DNA from: Actinoplanes sp. N902-109
GTDB taxonomy: Bacteria > Actinomycetota > Actinomycetes > Mycobacteriales > Micromonosporaceae
Assembly: GCF_000389965.1 (NCBI RefSeq)
Contig: NC_021191.1
Span: 683,501 to 747,500, forward strand
Direction of reading: 5' to 3'
DNA: 64,000 bases
Both the position numbers and the translations under genes were made by a program. The notes beneath the pieces are model-generated. The model ran no database searches. It was not told the origin of the DNA and saw only the letters and a list, made by a program, of their open reading frames with translations. Within the stretch, counting starts at the first letter, position 1; every line of letters begins with the position of its first letter. Shown piece after piece: positions 49,809 to 57,902 of the stretch.

Positions 49809-50799
49809 CCCGCAGCACCAGCCAGACCAGCCAACCGGCGCCGATCACGAAGCCGAAGCTGATCAGCCGGTACAGCACCACGGCGGCGACCGCGGTGCTG
49901 CTGGTCATGCCACCGGCGACCAGGCCCAGGACGAGCGCGCCGTCGACCACGCCGAGCCCGCCGGGCACGATCGGCACGCTCGCGGCGGCCATGCCCGCGC
50001 AGTACGCGATCACGAGCTGGACGGGATGGATGCCCTCGGCGTCCAGCGCCACGCAGCACATCCACAGGCACAGTGCGTCGAGCAACCAGTTGGCCACTGC
50101 GAGCAGCACCGCGACGATGAAGTCGGCCGGTTTCACCCGTACCGAACGAAGTTGATCGACGAAGCTGGTCAGCCGGGTGTGACCGGTGTCGACCGGCCGG
50201 TGCCGCACCCGGTTGACCACGCTGAGCAGGGTCCGGGCCGGGTTGATCAGCCACTGCGGGTGGCGGGCGAGAAACCGCACGCCGACCGCCACCGCCAGCG
50301 CGCCACCCATGTAGAGCACGAGCGTGCGCCAGCTGGCGGTGTTGCGGGTGAGAATGCCGAACACCGCACCGATCACCACCAGCGCTCCCGCCGACAGCAC
50401 CCCGCTGAGCGCGATGCACCACGACGCCACCGCCGACGACGCCCCGAAGCGGCGCATCTGCTGGAAGTTGAACGTGGTCGAGAACAGCGGCCCGCCGGGC
50501 AGCGTCACGCTCAGCGAATGCGCCGCGTAGGTGAGCGCCAGATGCCGCCGGATGTGCACCTTGGTCCCGGCGCCGCGCAGCAGGGCCCACTGCATCCGGG
50601 CATAGCTGCCCATCGACGCGATCTCGGCCACCAGCGCGCCCGCCACCCAGTTCCAATGCGGCGTACGGAGCTGGTGCAGCGCCCCGAGCAGCGGTCGCCA
50701 GCCGTACGCCAGCTCGATCGCGAGCACGGCGAGGACCACCGCGGCCACCACCGGGCCACGGCGCCACCACGGCGGGACGGTGCCGGTCACTCCGCCCAT
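49771..50799 (-). CDS. UPF0104/LPG-synthase-transmembrane-type membrane protein
   Basis: A 342-residue protein with about eight to ten helices. The pattern SVTLPGGPLFSTTFNFQQMRRFG and VPIVPGGLGVVDGALVLGL (the PGGxG motif) is that of the lysylphosphatidylglycerol-synthase membrane domain family, which includes lipid flippases and mannosyltransferase-like proteins. No synthase domain is attached. I prefer the ATG at 50799; a GTG at 50829 or 50790 is possible. It is divergent from the PTS operon and overlaps the TPR gene at its 3' end. Confidence 0.8.
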   Translation of the reverse strand: MGGVTGTVPPWWRRGPVVAAVVLAVLAIELAYGWRPLLGALHQLRTPHWNWVAGALVAEIASMGSYARMQWALLRGAGTKVHIRRHLALTYAAHSLSVTLPGGPLFSTTFNFQQMRRFGASSAVASWCIALSGVLSAGALVVIGAVFGILTRNTASWRTLVLYMGGALAVAVGVRFLARHPQWLINPARTLLSVVNRVRHRPVDTGHTRLTSFVDQLRSVRVKPADFIVAVLLAVANWLLDALCLWMCCVALDAEGIHPVQLVIAYCAGMAAASVPIVPGGLGVVDGALVLGLVAGGMTSSTAVAAVVLYRLISFGFVIGAGWLVWLVLRARADTPRGAMAR

Positions 50800-50832
50800 C
50801 GTCGCAGCATGTCCGGCTGTAGGCGGCACAGA

Positions 50833-50861
50833 TTGACACTAGGTGATCTCGTCGGTACAAC
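50833..50861 (+). promoter_or_regulatory. PTS operon promoter (leaderless)
   Basis: TTGACA, a 17-base spacer and TACAAC, followed by seven bases and the GTG at 50869. This is the best consensus promoter in the window and fixes the start of the IIC gene. Confidence 0.75.
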
Positions 50862-50868
50862 AGTTGCC

Positions 50869-51996
50869 GTGCCCGAGCCGTCCCCGACCCCAGTCCCGGA
50901 CACCGGGGTGACGGCCCGGGTCCAGCGGTTCGGCGGCTATCTGTCGGGCATGGTGATGCCGAACATCGCCGCGTTCATCGCCTGGGGTTTGATCACCGCG
51001 CTGTTCTTCGAGAACGGCTGGCTGCCCGACGAACGCTTCGCGGCGCTGATCGACCCCATGTCGCACCTGCTGCTGCCGGTGCTGATCGGCTACACCGGCG
51101 GCCGGATGGTGCACGGGCAGCGCGGTGCGGTGGTCGGCGCGGTCGCCACCATCGGCCTGGTCGTCGGCTCGCCCGTCCCGATGTTCTTCGGCGCGATGCT
51201 GCTCGGCCCGTTCACCGCATGGGTGCTCAAGCTCTTCGACGGGCTGACCGCCAACCGCATCCGTGCGGGGTTCGAGATGCTGATCGACAACTTCAGCGCC
51301 GGCATCATCGGTGCCCTGGCCGCGCTGGCCGGGGCACTGGCGGTCGGCCCGGTCATGCGGGTCTTCACCGCGGCGGCCGGGAACGGCGTGCGCTTCCTCG
51401 TCGAGCACCACCTGCTGCCCGCGTCGGCCGTGCTGATCGAACCGGCCAAGGTGCTGTTCCTCAACAACGCGGTCAACCACGGCGTGCTCGGCCCGCTGGG
51501 CGTCGCGGAGTCGGCCGGGACCGGCCGGTCGGTCCTGTTCATGCTCGAGACCAACCCCGGTCCCGGCCTCGGCATCCTGCTGGCGTACCTGCTCTTCGGG
51601 CCCAGGACGCTGCGGCCCAGCGTCCCGGCCGCGATGGCGATCCAGTTCCTCGGCGGCATCCACGAGATCTATTTCCCGTACGTGCTGATGAAGCCGGCCA
51701 TGGTGCTGGCCGCCATCTCCGGTGGCGCCGCCGGCATCCTCACGTTCCTGGTGACCGGCGCCGGCCTGGTCGCCACCCCGTCGCCGGGCAGCATCTTCGC
51801 CTATCTCGCCGAGACCCCGCGCGGTGGTTATGTCGGCGTGCTCGCCGGCGTCGCCGTGGCCGCCGCGGTGTCGTTCGTGGTGGGTTCGCTGCTGCTCGGC
51901 TTCGGCCGGTTGGCGCACCCCGAGCAGAGCCGGCCGCAGGGCCGGCCGGGCCGCGCGCGGGAGAGCCACCTGGCCCGCACCGAGGAGGATTCGTGA
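50869..51996 (+). CDS. mtlA: Mannitol-type PTS enzyme IIC
   Basis: A 375-residue membrane permease matching the IIC part of MtlA: VQRFGGYLSGMVMPNIAAF, AWGLITALFFENGWLP, LLLPVLIGYTGGRMVHG, GFEMLIDNFSAGIIG and the HEIYFPYV region near the sugar site. About eight helices are predicted. Classical MtlA continues into IIB and IIA; here those are separate genes. Start GTG from the leaderless promoter. It overlaps the IIB gene by 4 bases. It should import and phosphorylate mannitol or a related polyol. Confidence 0.9.
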   Translation: MPEPSPTPVPDTGVTARVQRFGGYLSGMVMPNIAAFIAWGLITALFFENGWLPDERFAALIDPMSHLLLPVLIGYTGGRMVHGQRGAVVGAVATIGLVVGSPVPMFFGAMLLGPFTAWVLKLFDGLTANRIRAGFEMLIDNFSAGIIGALAALAGALAVGPVMRVFTAAAGNGVRFLVEHHLLPASAVLIEPAKVLFLNNAVNHGVLGPLGVAESAGTGRSVLFMLETNPGPGLGILLAYLLFGPRTLRPSVPAAMAIQFLGGIHEIYFPYVLMKPAMVLAAISGGAAGILTFLVTGAGLVATPSPGSIFAYLAETPRGGYVGVLAGVAVAAAVSFVVGSLLLGFGRLAHPEQSRPQGRPGRARESHLARTEEDS

Positions 51997-52316
51997 CGAC
52001 CAGCATCCACGGCGACAGCGTGCGCAAGGTGGTGGTGGCCTGTGACGCGGGCATGGGCAGCAGCGTCATGCTCGCCGGTCAGCTGCGCCACGAGCTGCAA
52101 GAATTGCCGATCATCGTCGAGCACCACCCGGTGGCGGCCATCCCCGGCGACGCCGATGTCGTGCTCTGCCAGCTCGGGCTGGCCGAACGGGCGCGGGCGG
52201 GCGCGCCGGGCTCGGTCGTGGTGGGCTTCCGGCTCTTCCTGGGCGACCCCGCGGTGGCCCGGGTCGTCACGGCCGTCAAGCAGGGCGGGGTCATCTTCGG
52301 TACGCCGGGGCGCTGA
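51993..52316 (+). CDS. Mannitol-type PTS enzyme IIB
   Basis: A 107-residue IIB protein. VVVACDAGMGSSVMLAGQLR holds the phosphorylated cysteine (Cys17) and matches the MtlA IIB loop. It starts at a GTG overlapping the IIC stop. It receives phosphate from IIA and passes it to the sugar at IIC. A gap of about 100 bases without a supported gene follows before the IIA gene. Confidence 0.9.
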   Translation: MTTSIHGDSVRKVVVACDAGMGSSVMLAGQLRHELQELPIIVEHHPVAAIPGDADVVLCQLGLAERARAGAPGSVVVGFRLFLGDPAVARVVTAVKQGGVIFGTPGR

Positions 52317-52419
52317 GCGATGTCCGGACGGTACGCGGGCAAGATCCAGCGGGTCTGGTGGCGACCCCGCCCAGCGGCGAGAATGACGGCGTGCAGGGAG
52401 CGCTCGTGAGGTCGGCGGG

Positions 52420-52869
52420 ATGACGACGAACATCAGTGGTGTGCTGGACGTGCGGGCCGTCCGGCTGCACGAGGCGGCCGTCGACCGGGAGGCCGCCCTG
52501 CACCGCTGCGCCGATGTGCTGGAGGAGATCGGCGCGGTGCACCCGTCGTACCGCGAGGCCATGCTGGACCGGGAGTGGGCGATGTCCACGTATGCGGGCG
52601 CCGGCGTGGCGATCCCGCACGGCCTCGACCGCTCGCGCGACCTGGTGCGCCGGGATTCGCTGGCGGTGCTGCGCTTCCCGGAAGGGGTGGAGTGGGAGGG
52701 CCACCGGGTGACCGTCTGCGTGGCGATCGCGGCGCGCGGCGACGGGCACGTCGAGCTGCTGTCCACGCTGGCCCGGATACTGCTCGACCCGGACCGCGCG
52801 GCGGCGTTGCACGCAGCGGCCGAACCGGAAGCCATTGTCGCGATGCTGGGGACGGGCGCGGACGCATGA
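52420..52869 (+). CDS. Mannitol/fructose-type PTS enzyme IIA
   Basis: A 149-residue IIA domain protein. GAGVAIPHGLD carries the active histidine (His67), and AVLRFPEGVEW with the earlier EAALHRCADVLEE helix fits the mannitol/fructose IIA fold. The ATG at 52420 is the only good start. It overlaps the HPr gene by 4 bases and relays phosphate from HPr to IIB. Confidence 0.88.
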   Translation: MTTNISGVLDVRAVRLHEAAVDREAALHRCADVLEEIGAVHPSYREAMLDREWAMSTYAGAGVAIPHGLDRSRDLVRRDSLAVLRFPEGVEWEGHRVTVCVAIAARGDGHVELLSTLARILLDPDRAAALHAAAEPEAIVAMLGTGADA

Positions 52870-53159
52870 TCAGAACGGTTCTTGTCGCCGGCCGCTCCGG
52901 GCTGCACCTGCGGGCGGCCGCCCGCATCGCGGACGCGGCCGCGGCGTTGCCCACGCCGGTCACCGTGCGCACCCTGCAGCGCCCGCCGGTGCCGGCCGAC
53001 AGCATGCTCGCTCTGGTCTCGCTGGGGGCGTTGTGCGGCACCGAGCTGATCCTGGAAGCGGACGGCCAGGGCGCGGCCCAGGCGCTCGCTGACCTCGCCG
53101 ACCTGTTCGCCACCGACGGCGACGAGCCCGGTGCGATGGGGGGAGCGGCCGGTGGGTGA
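52866..53159 (+). CDS. ptsH: HPr phosphocarrier
   Basis: A 97-residue HPr. SGLHLRAAARI contains the active histidine (His14) in the GLHxRxA pattern. The region where Gram-positive HPr has the regulatory serine reads PADSMLALVSLGA, so a Ser at about 46 is present. A Gly/Ala-rich tail of about 10 residues is unusual. The gene overlaps IIA (4 bases) and EI (8 bases). Confidence 0.88.
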   Translation: MIRTVLVAGRSGLHLRAAARIADAAAALPTPVTVRTLQRPPVPADSMLALVSLGALCGTELILEADGQGAAQALADLADLFATDGDEPGAMGGAAGG

Positions 53160-54777
53160 GTTGCTGCGGGGTCTCGGGGCCAGTTCGGGCACGGTGACCG
53201 GGCCCGCGTTCCGGCTCGGGGACCCACCGCGGTTGCCCCGGCCCTGCCCGGTCGTCGACCCCGGCCGCGAGGTCGACCGGGCGTACGCGGCGATGGACGC
53301 GGTGAGCGACGACATGGCCCGGCGCGCGGACAACGCCGCCGACCCGACCACCGCGGAGATCCTGCGGGTGCAGGCCGGGCTGGCCGTGGACCGGACGCTG
53401 CGGGACGGTGTCGCCGCGGCCGTGCGGGCGGGTCACGAGGCTCCGCATGCGGTGGCAGCGGTCCTGGCCGAGCACCGCGCCGCTCTGATCGCGGCCGGGG
53501 GGCTGCTCGCGACCCGCGCCGCCGACCTCGACGACCTGCGGGACCGGGTGGTCGCCCGGTGCCTGGGGCTGCCGATGCCGTCGTTGCCGGCGCCCGGGCA
53601 TCCGTACGTGCTGATCGCCGTTGATCTGGCCCCGGCCGATGCGGCGCTGCTCGACCCGGCGCACGTGCTGGCCGTGGTGACCTCGGCGGGCAGCTTCCTC
53701 AGCCACACCGCGATCCTGGCCCGGGCCCGGGGACTGCCGACCGTCGTGGCGTGCGGTGGTGCGCTCGACATCACCGACGGCACGGTGGTCACCGTGGACG
53801 GCACCACCGGCCGGGTGACGTTCGGCGATCTGCCGCCGGGTGTGCCCCGGGTGCCGGTCCAGCGCGGTGCCGAGCCGGCCGACCTGCGCGGGCAGACGGC
53901 CGACGGGCACCACATCGCCCTGCTGGCCAACATCGGGTGTGCCGCCGAGCTGGCCGGAGCCGCGGTCGAGGGGGTCGGGCTGTTCCGCACCGAGCTGCTG
54001 TTCCAGCATCACGTCGACGCGCCGGGCAGCGCCGAGCAGTGCGCGGCCTACCGCGAGGTCTTCGAGGCGATGCCGGGCCGCCGGGTGGTGGTGCGCACGC
54101 TGGACGCGGGCTCGGACAAGCCGCTGCCGTTCCTGCCGGCCGGCGACGAGCCCAACCCGGCACTGGGCCTGCGCGGGCTGCGGGTGGCCCGGCGGCGCGG
54201 CGAGATCCTGCGGACCCAGATCGAGGCGATCGCGACGGCGGCCCGCGGCTGCACCGCCCGCGTCGAGGTGATGGCGCCGATGGTGACGACCGTGACCGAG
54301 GCGGCGCAGTTCACCGCGCTGTGCCGGGATGCCGGGCTGCCCACGGTCGGCGTGATGGTCGAGGTGCCCGCGGCGGCGGTGCGGTCGGCGCAGATCCTCG
54401 AGGTCGTCGATTTCCTGAGCGTCGGCACCAACGACCTGAGCCAGTACACGTTCGCCGCCGACCGCCGCAGCGGCGAACTGGCCGACCTGCTCGACCCGTG
54501 GCAGCCCGCGTTGCTGTCGCTGGTGGCGCTGTGTGCCGCCGCCGGTGCCGCGGTCGGCCGTCCGGTCGGTGTGTGCGGCGAGGCGGCGGCCGACCCGGCG
54601 TTCGCCGTGGTGCTGGCCGGGCTGGGCATCACGAGCCTGTCGATGGCCCCGGTCGCGATCCCGGCGGTGCGGGCGGCGCTGGCCGCGTACACCCTGGCGG
54701 AGTGCCGGTCGGCGGCGCAGGAAGCCCTCGCCGCGACCGATCCGGCGGCGGCGAGGGCAGCGGTGAGCCGGGTCTGA
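53152..54777 (+). CDS. ptsI: PTS enzyme I
   Basis: A 541-residue enzyme I, a little shorter than the usual 570. The phospho-histidine is in FLSHTAILARARGLPTVVA (His185). The PEP-binding barrel has VGLFRTELLF, RTLDAGSDKPLPFL, GTNDLSQYTFAADR and the catalytic cysteine in GVCGEAAADP. The GTG at 53152 has a GGGGAG ribosome site and overlaps the HPr gene. Together the five genes form a complete phosphate relay from PEP to sugar. A general PTS may exist elsewhere in the genome. Confidence 0.92.
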   Translation: MGELLRGLGASSGTVTGPAFRLGDPPRLPRPCPVVDPGREVDRAYAAMDAVSDDMARRADNAADPTTAEILRVQAGLAVDRTLRDGVAAAVRAGHEAPHAVAAVLAEHRAALIAAGGLLATRAADLDDLRDRVVARCLGLPMPSLPAPGHPYVLIAVDLAPADAALLDPAHVLAVVTSAGSFLSHTAILARARGLPTVVACGGALDITDGTVVTVDGTTGRVTFGDLPPGVPRVPVQRGAEPADLRGQTADGHHIALLANIGCAAELAGAAVEGVGLFRTELLFQHHVDAPGSAEQCAAYREVFEAMPGRRVVVRTLDAGSDKPLPFLPAGDEPNPALGLRGLRVARRRGEILRTQIEAIATAARGCTARVEVMAPMVTTVTEAAQFTALCRDAGLPTVGVMVEVPAAAVRSAQILEVVDFLSVGTNDLSQYTFAADRRSGELADLLDPWQPALLSLVALCAAAGAAVGRPVGVCGEAAADPAFAVVLAGLGITSLSMAPVAIPAVRAALAAYTLAECRSAAQEALAATDPAAARAAVSRV

Positions 54778-54805
54778 CGGCTGTTCCGTCCCGGCGAGGA
54801 GGGGA

Positions 54806-55012
54806 CTAGCTGCGGCCGAGCATCTCGGCGGTCAGGACGTTGCCGCCGAGACCCCAGCCGCCCTCGGCGACCTCCTCGACGAGCACGAGCGTGGTGGCGC
54901 GGGCGCGCTCGCCGTACACGTCGGCATAGGCGTCGGTGACAGCGTCGATCAGCTTCTTCTTGGACTCCGCGGTGAGCGTGTCCGCGGGGACCTTGAGATT
55001 GGCGAAGGGCAT
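54806..55012 (-). CDS. 4-oxalocrotonate tautomerase-like protein
   Basis: A 68-residue protein. The N-terminal MPFANLKVP leaves Pro as the first residue after Met removal, the catalytic base of the tautomerase superfamily. LTAESKKKLIDAVTDAYADVYGERA and the later beta strand TTLVLVEEV fit the fold. A GAGAGGAAA ribosome site precedes the ATG at 55012. It lies 15 bases after the SDR gene, probably in one message. Confidence 0.85.
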   Translation of the reverse strand: MPFANLKVPADTLTAESKKKLIDAVTDAYADVYGERARATTLVLVEEVAEGGWGLGGNVLTAEMLGRS

Positions 55013-55027
55013 GGTGTTTCCTCTCGG

Positions 55028-55756
55028 TTAGATGATGCCGCCGTTGGAACGGATGGTCTGGCCGTTGATCCAGTGGCCGGCCGGGCTGGTCAGGAAGGCG
55101 ATGGCCGAGGCGGCATCCTCGGGGGTGCCGAGCCGCTCGAGCGGCGGCTGCTTGGCCATGCGGTCGATGGTCTGCTGATCCTTGCCGTCCAGGAAGAAGC
55201 TGGTGGCCGTGGGGCCGGGGGCGACCGTGTTGACGGTGATGTCACGGCCGCGCAGCTCGCGAGCCAGCACCAGGGTCATCGCCTCGACCGCGCCCTTGCT
55301 CGCCGCGTAGCCGGCGTAGGTGGGCAGCTGCAACCCGACGATCGAGGTCGACAGCGTGACGATCGACCCGCCGTCGCGCAGCCGGCGGGCGGCCTCCCGG
55401 GCCACCACGAAGGTGCCCCGGACGTTGGTGCGGTGCATCCGGTCGAAATCGTCGAGGTCGAGGTCGGCGATGGTGGACAGGACCATGATGCCGGCCGAGT
55501 TGACCACCACGTCGACGCCGCCGAAGGTCTGCTGCGCGAGCTCGAACATGGCGGCGACCTGCTGCTCGTCGGCCACATCGGCCCGGGCTGCGACAGCCTT
55601 GCCGCCCGCTGCGGTGATCTCCTTGACGACCTGCTCGGCCGCGCCGGTGTTGCCCGCGTAACCGACGACCACGGCGTTGCCGTCGGCCGCGAGCTTGAGT
55701 GCGGTCGCCTGGCCGATGCCCCGCGAGCCGCCGGTGACGATTGCTACCCGTTGCAT
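55028..55756 (-). CDS. SDR oxidoreductase
   Basis: A 242-residue short-chain dehydrogenase. TGGSRGIG (about 8-15) binds the cofactor, NSAG is present, and catalytic Ser (STSIVG) and YAASK are intact. The C-terminus has the usual NGQTIRSNGGII. It resembles FabG-like reductases of unknown substrate. An AGGGAGAA ribosome site sits before the ATG at 55756. It is divergent from a TetR gene with a cluster of palindromes between; the tautomerase gene follows. Confidence 0.88.
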   Translation of the reverse strand: MQRVAIVTGGSRGIGQATALKLAADGNAVVVGYAGNTGAAEQVVKEITAAGGKAVAARADVADEQQVAAMFELAQQTFGGVDVVVNSAGIMVLSTIADLDLDDFDRMHRTNVRGTFVVAREAARRLRDGGSIVTLSTSIVGLQLPTYAGYAASKGAVEAMTLVLARELRGRDITVNTVAPGPTATSFFLDGKDQQTIDRMAKQPPLERLGTPEDAASAIAFLTSPAGHWINGQTIRSNGGII

Positions 55757-55770
55757 GGCGTTCTCCCTAG

Positions 55771-55844
55771 CGCTGATATTCAGCGTTCGTATCGCTGATA
55801 CGACCACCGTAGCACTGATTTCACCATGGCGTAGCATTGATTTC
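55771..55844. promoter_or_regulatory. Operator cluster between SDR and TetR genes
   Basis: CGCTGA-TAT-TCAGCG (55771-55785) and CGTATC-GCT-GATACG (55788-55802) are perfect 6-3-6 palindromes. Two direct repeats of GTAGCA(C/T)TGATTTCA follow, at 55809-55823 and 55831-55845, 22 bases apart. The second contains a -10 box TAGCAT seven bases before the TetR ATG. The motif (A/G)CTGAT recurs through all. The TetR protein is the likely binder. Confidence 0.7.
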
Positions 55845-56546
55845 ATGACGACGATCACCTCTGACGTCCGCGCCGCGATGATCGCCGCCGCCGAGCAGCA
55901 ACTGGTCGCCTCGCCGGACGGCGACATCGCCACCCGGGCCGTCTGCGAGGCGGTCGGCGTCACCCAGCCGGTGCTCTACCGGCTGTTCGGCGACAAGAAC
56001 GGGCTGCTGGACGCGCTGGCCGACGACGGGCTACGCCGCTACGCCGAGCACAAGGCGGCCCAGCGCCAGACCGACGACCCGGTGGCCGACCTCGTCGCCG
56101 GCTGGGACGACCACACCGCGTTCGGGCACCGCAACCCCGCGCTGTACCAGCTGATGTTCGCCCCCCGTCCGAGGTCGCACGCGCAGGCCCGGGGCAAGAT
56201 CATGGACCTGCTGGAGGCGTCGCTGACCCGGTGCGCGGCGATCGGCGCGCTGCGGACCACCCCGGCCGCGGCGGCTCAGCTGATCCTGCCGGCCAACGTC
56301 GGCCTCGTGCTCAGCTGCATCGCCCAGCCCGAGCTGTTCGACGACCCGGCGCTCTCCGACCGCACCCGCGACGCGATCTTCGCCGCGGTGCTCACCCCGC
56401 AGGCCGGGTCCGGCGCCGCCGAGACCACCGACCCGGTGGCCGCCGCTGCCCTGCGGCTGCGCTCCCAACTGGCCGTCTCCGGCACCACCGCCTTGGAGCC
56501 GGCTGAGACCCAGCTGTTGGATCGCTGGCTGGAACGCCTGTCCTGA
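55845..56546 (+). CDS. TetR-family regulator
   Basis: A 233-residue regulator with the helix-turn-helix VRAAMIAAAEQQLVASPDG to GVTQPVLYRLFGDKNGLLDAL (about 8-55). The C-terminal domain (about 75-230) resembles TetR_C members with FGHRNPALYQLMFAPRP. The ATG at 55845 follows a TAGCAT -10 box by seven bases. It should repress the divergent SDR-tautomerase pair and itself through the cluster at 55771-55844. Confidence 0.9.
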   Translation: MTTITSDVRAAMIAAAEQQLVASPDGDIATRAVCEAVGVTQPVLYRLFGDKNGLLDALADDGLRRYAEHKAAQRQTDDPVADLVAGWDDHTAFGHRNPALYQLMFAPRPRSHAQARGKIMDLLEASLTRCAAIGALRTTPAAAAQLILPANVGLVLSCIAQPELFDDPALSDRTRDAIFAAVLTPQAGSGAAETTDPVAAAALRLRSQLAVSGTTALEPAETQLLDRWLERLS

Positions 56547-56579
56547 GTGGGTTCCGGCCCGGCTGGGTATCTGCCGGGC

Positions 56580-57893
56580 ATGGGTGGTTACGGAGGGCAG
56601 ATCGCGCTGGTCGTGGTGCTGGTTCTGCTCAACGCGGTGTTCGCCGGCAGCGAGATGGCGCTGGTGTCGCTGCGGGAGAGTCAGTTGCAGCGGCTGGAAC
56701 GCGAGACCCGCACGGGCGCCCGGCTGGCCCGGCTGGTCCGCGACCCCAACCGCTTCCTGGCGACCATTCAGATCGGCATCACGCTGGCCGGGTTCCTCGC
56801 CTCGGCGGCCGCGGCGGTGTCGCTGGCGCAGCCGCTGGTCGGGCCGCTGAGCTTCCTCGGGGGCGCCGCGCAGCCCGCCGCCATCTTCGTGGTGACCACG
56901 CTGCTCACCTTCTTCACCCTGGTGATCGGGGAGCTGGCACCGAAACGGATCGCGATGCAGCGTACGGAGGGCTGGGCCCTCGCCGTTGCCCGCCCGCTCG
57001 ATGTGCTGGCCTCGATCACCCGGCCCGCCGTCTGGCTGCTCGGCAAGGCCGGCGACCTCGTCGTGCGGGTGGCCGGCGGCGACCCCGATGCGGGCCGTGA
57101 GGAGGTCAGCACCGAGGAGATCCGCGAAATCGTCGCCGGCCAGGAGGACTTCTCGGCCGAGCAGCGCACGATCATCAGCGGGGCGTTCGAGATCGCCGAC
57201 CGGACCCTGCGCGAGATCTTCGTGCCGCGGCGGGACGTGTTCACCGTCCCGGCCGTGCTGCGGGCCGAGGACGCGCTGCGGCAGATGGTCGCGGCGGGTC
57301 ACTCCCGGGCGCCCGTCACCGGGCCGCTGGGCCTCGACGACGTGCTCGGCGTGGTGCACCTGCGCGATCTGATCGGTGCCGAGGGGCCGGTGATCTCGTA
57401 CGTCTTCGAACCGCTCTTCCTGCCCGGCACCGTGAAGATCGTCGACGCCATGCGGCAGATGCGCCAGCAGCGGCAGCAGTTCGCGCTGGTGGTGGACGAG
57501 CACGGCACCGCCGGCGGGATCGTCACGATGGAGGACCTCGTCGAGGAGGTGGTCGGCGAGATCTATGACGAGAGCGACCGGGACGTGCGCGGGGTGGTGC
57601 GCGAGCCGGACGGCGCGATGCTGCTGCCCGGCACCTTCCCGATCCACAACCTGCCGGACATCGGCGTCAACGCCGAGGACCTCGGGCATGGGTACACCAC
57701 TGTGGCCGGTCTGGTGCTGTCGCTTCTCGGACACATTCCCGAGCAGCCCGGCGAGACCGTCACCCTGGACGGGCATACTGCGCAGGTCACCGAGGTGACC
57801 GGGCGGGCCATCACCGGCGTCCGGTTCCGCCCGCTTTCAGCAAGCGCTCAGCCGGACTTGTTAGCTTCTGCCGGACCTGACAATCCTGGGTAA
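56580..57893 (+). CDS. CNNM/CorC-HlyC family membrane protein
   Basis: A 437-residue protein. DUF21 membrane part at about 5-200 with LLNAVFAGSEMALVSLRESQL and GELAPKRIAMQ; two CBS domains at about 205-335 (FVPRRDVFTVP, FALVVDEHGTAGGIVTMEDL); and a CorC_HlyC domain at the C-terminus. Members move or sense Mg2+/Co2+ or affect membrane stability. Start chosen at the ATG at 56580; GTG at 56547 is possible. Next gene starts 9 bases later. Confidence 0.88.
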   Translation: MGGYGGQIALVVVLVLLNAVFAGSEMALVSLRESQLQRLERETRTGARLARLVRDPNRFLATIQIGITLAGFLASAAAAVSLAQPLVGPLSFLGGAAQPAAIFVVTTLLTFFTLVIGELAPKRIAMQRTEGWALAVARPLDVLASITRPAVWLLGKAGDLVVRVAGGDPDAGREEVSTEEIREIVAGQEDFSAEQRTIISGAFEIADRTLREIFVPRRDVFTVPAVLRAEDALRQMVAAGHSRAPVTGPLGLDDVLGVVHLRDLIGAEGPVISYVFEPLFLPGTVKIVDAMRQMRQQRQQFALVVDEHGTAGGIVTMEDLVEEVVGEIYDESDRDVRGVVREPDGAMLLPGTFPIHNLPDIGVNAEDLGHGYTTVAGLVLSLLGHIPEQPGETVTLDGHTAQVTEVTGRAITGVRFRPLSASAQPDLLASAGPDNPG

Positions 57894-57902
57894 GGGGAGT
57901 TC

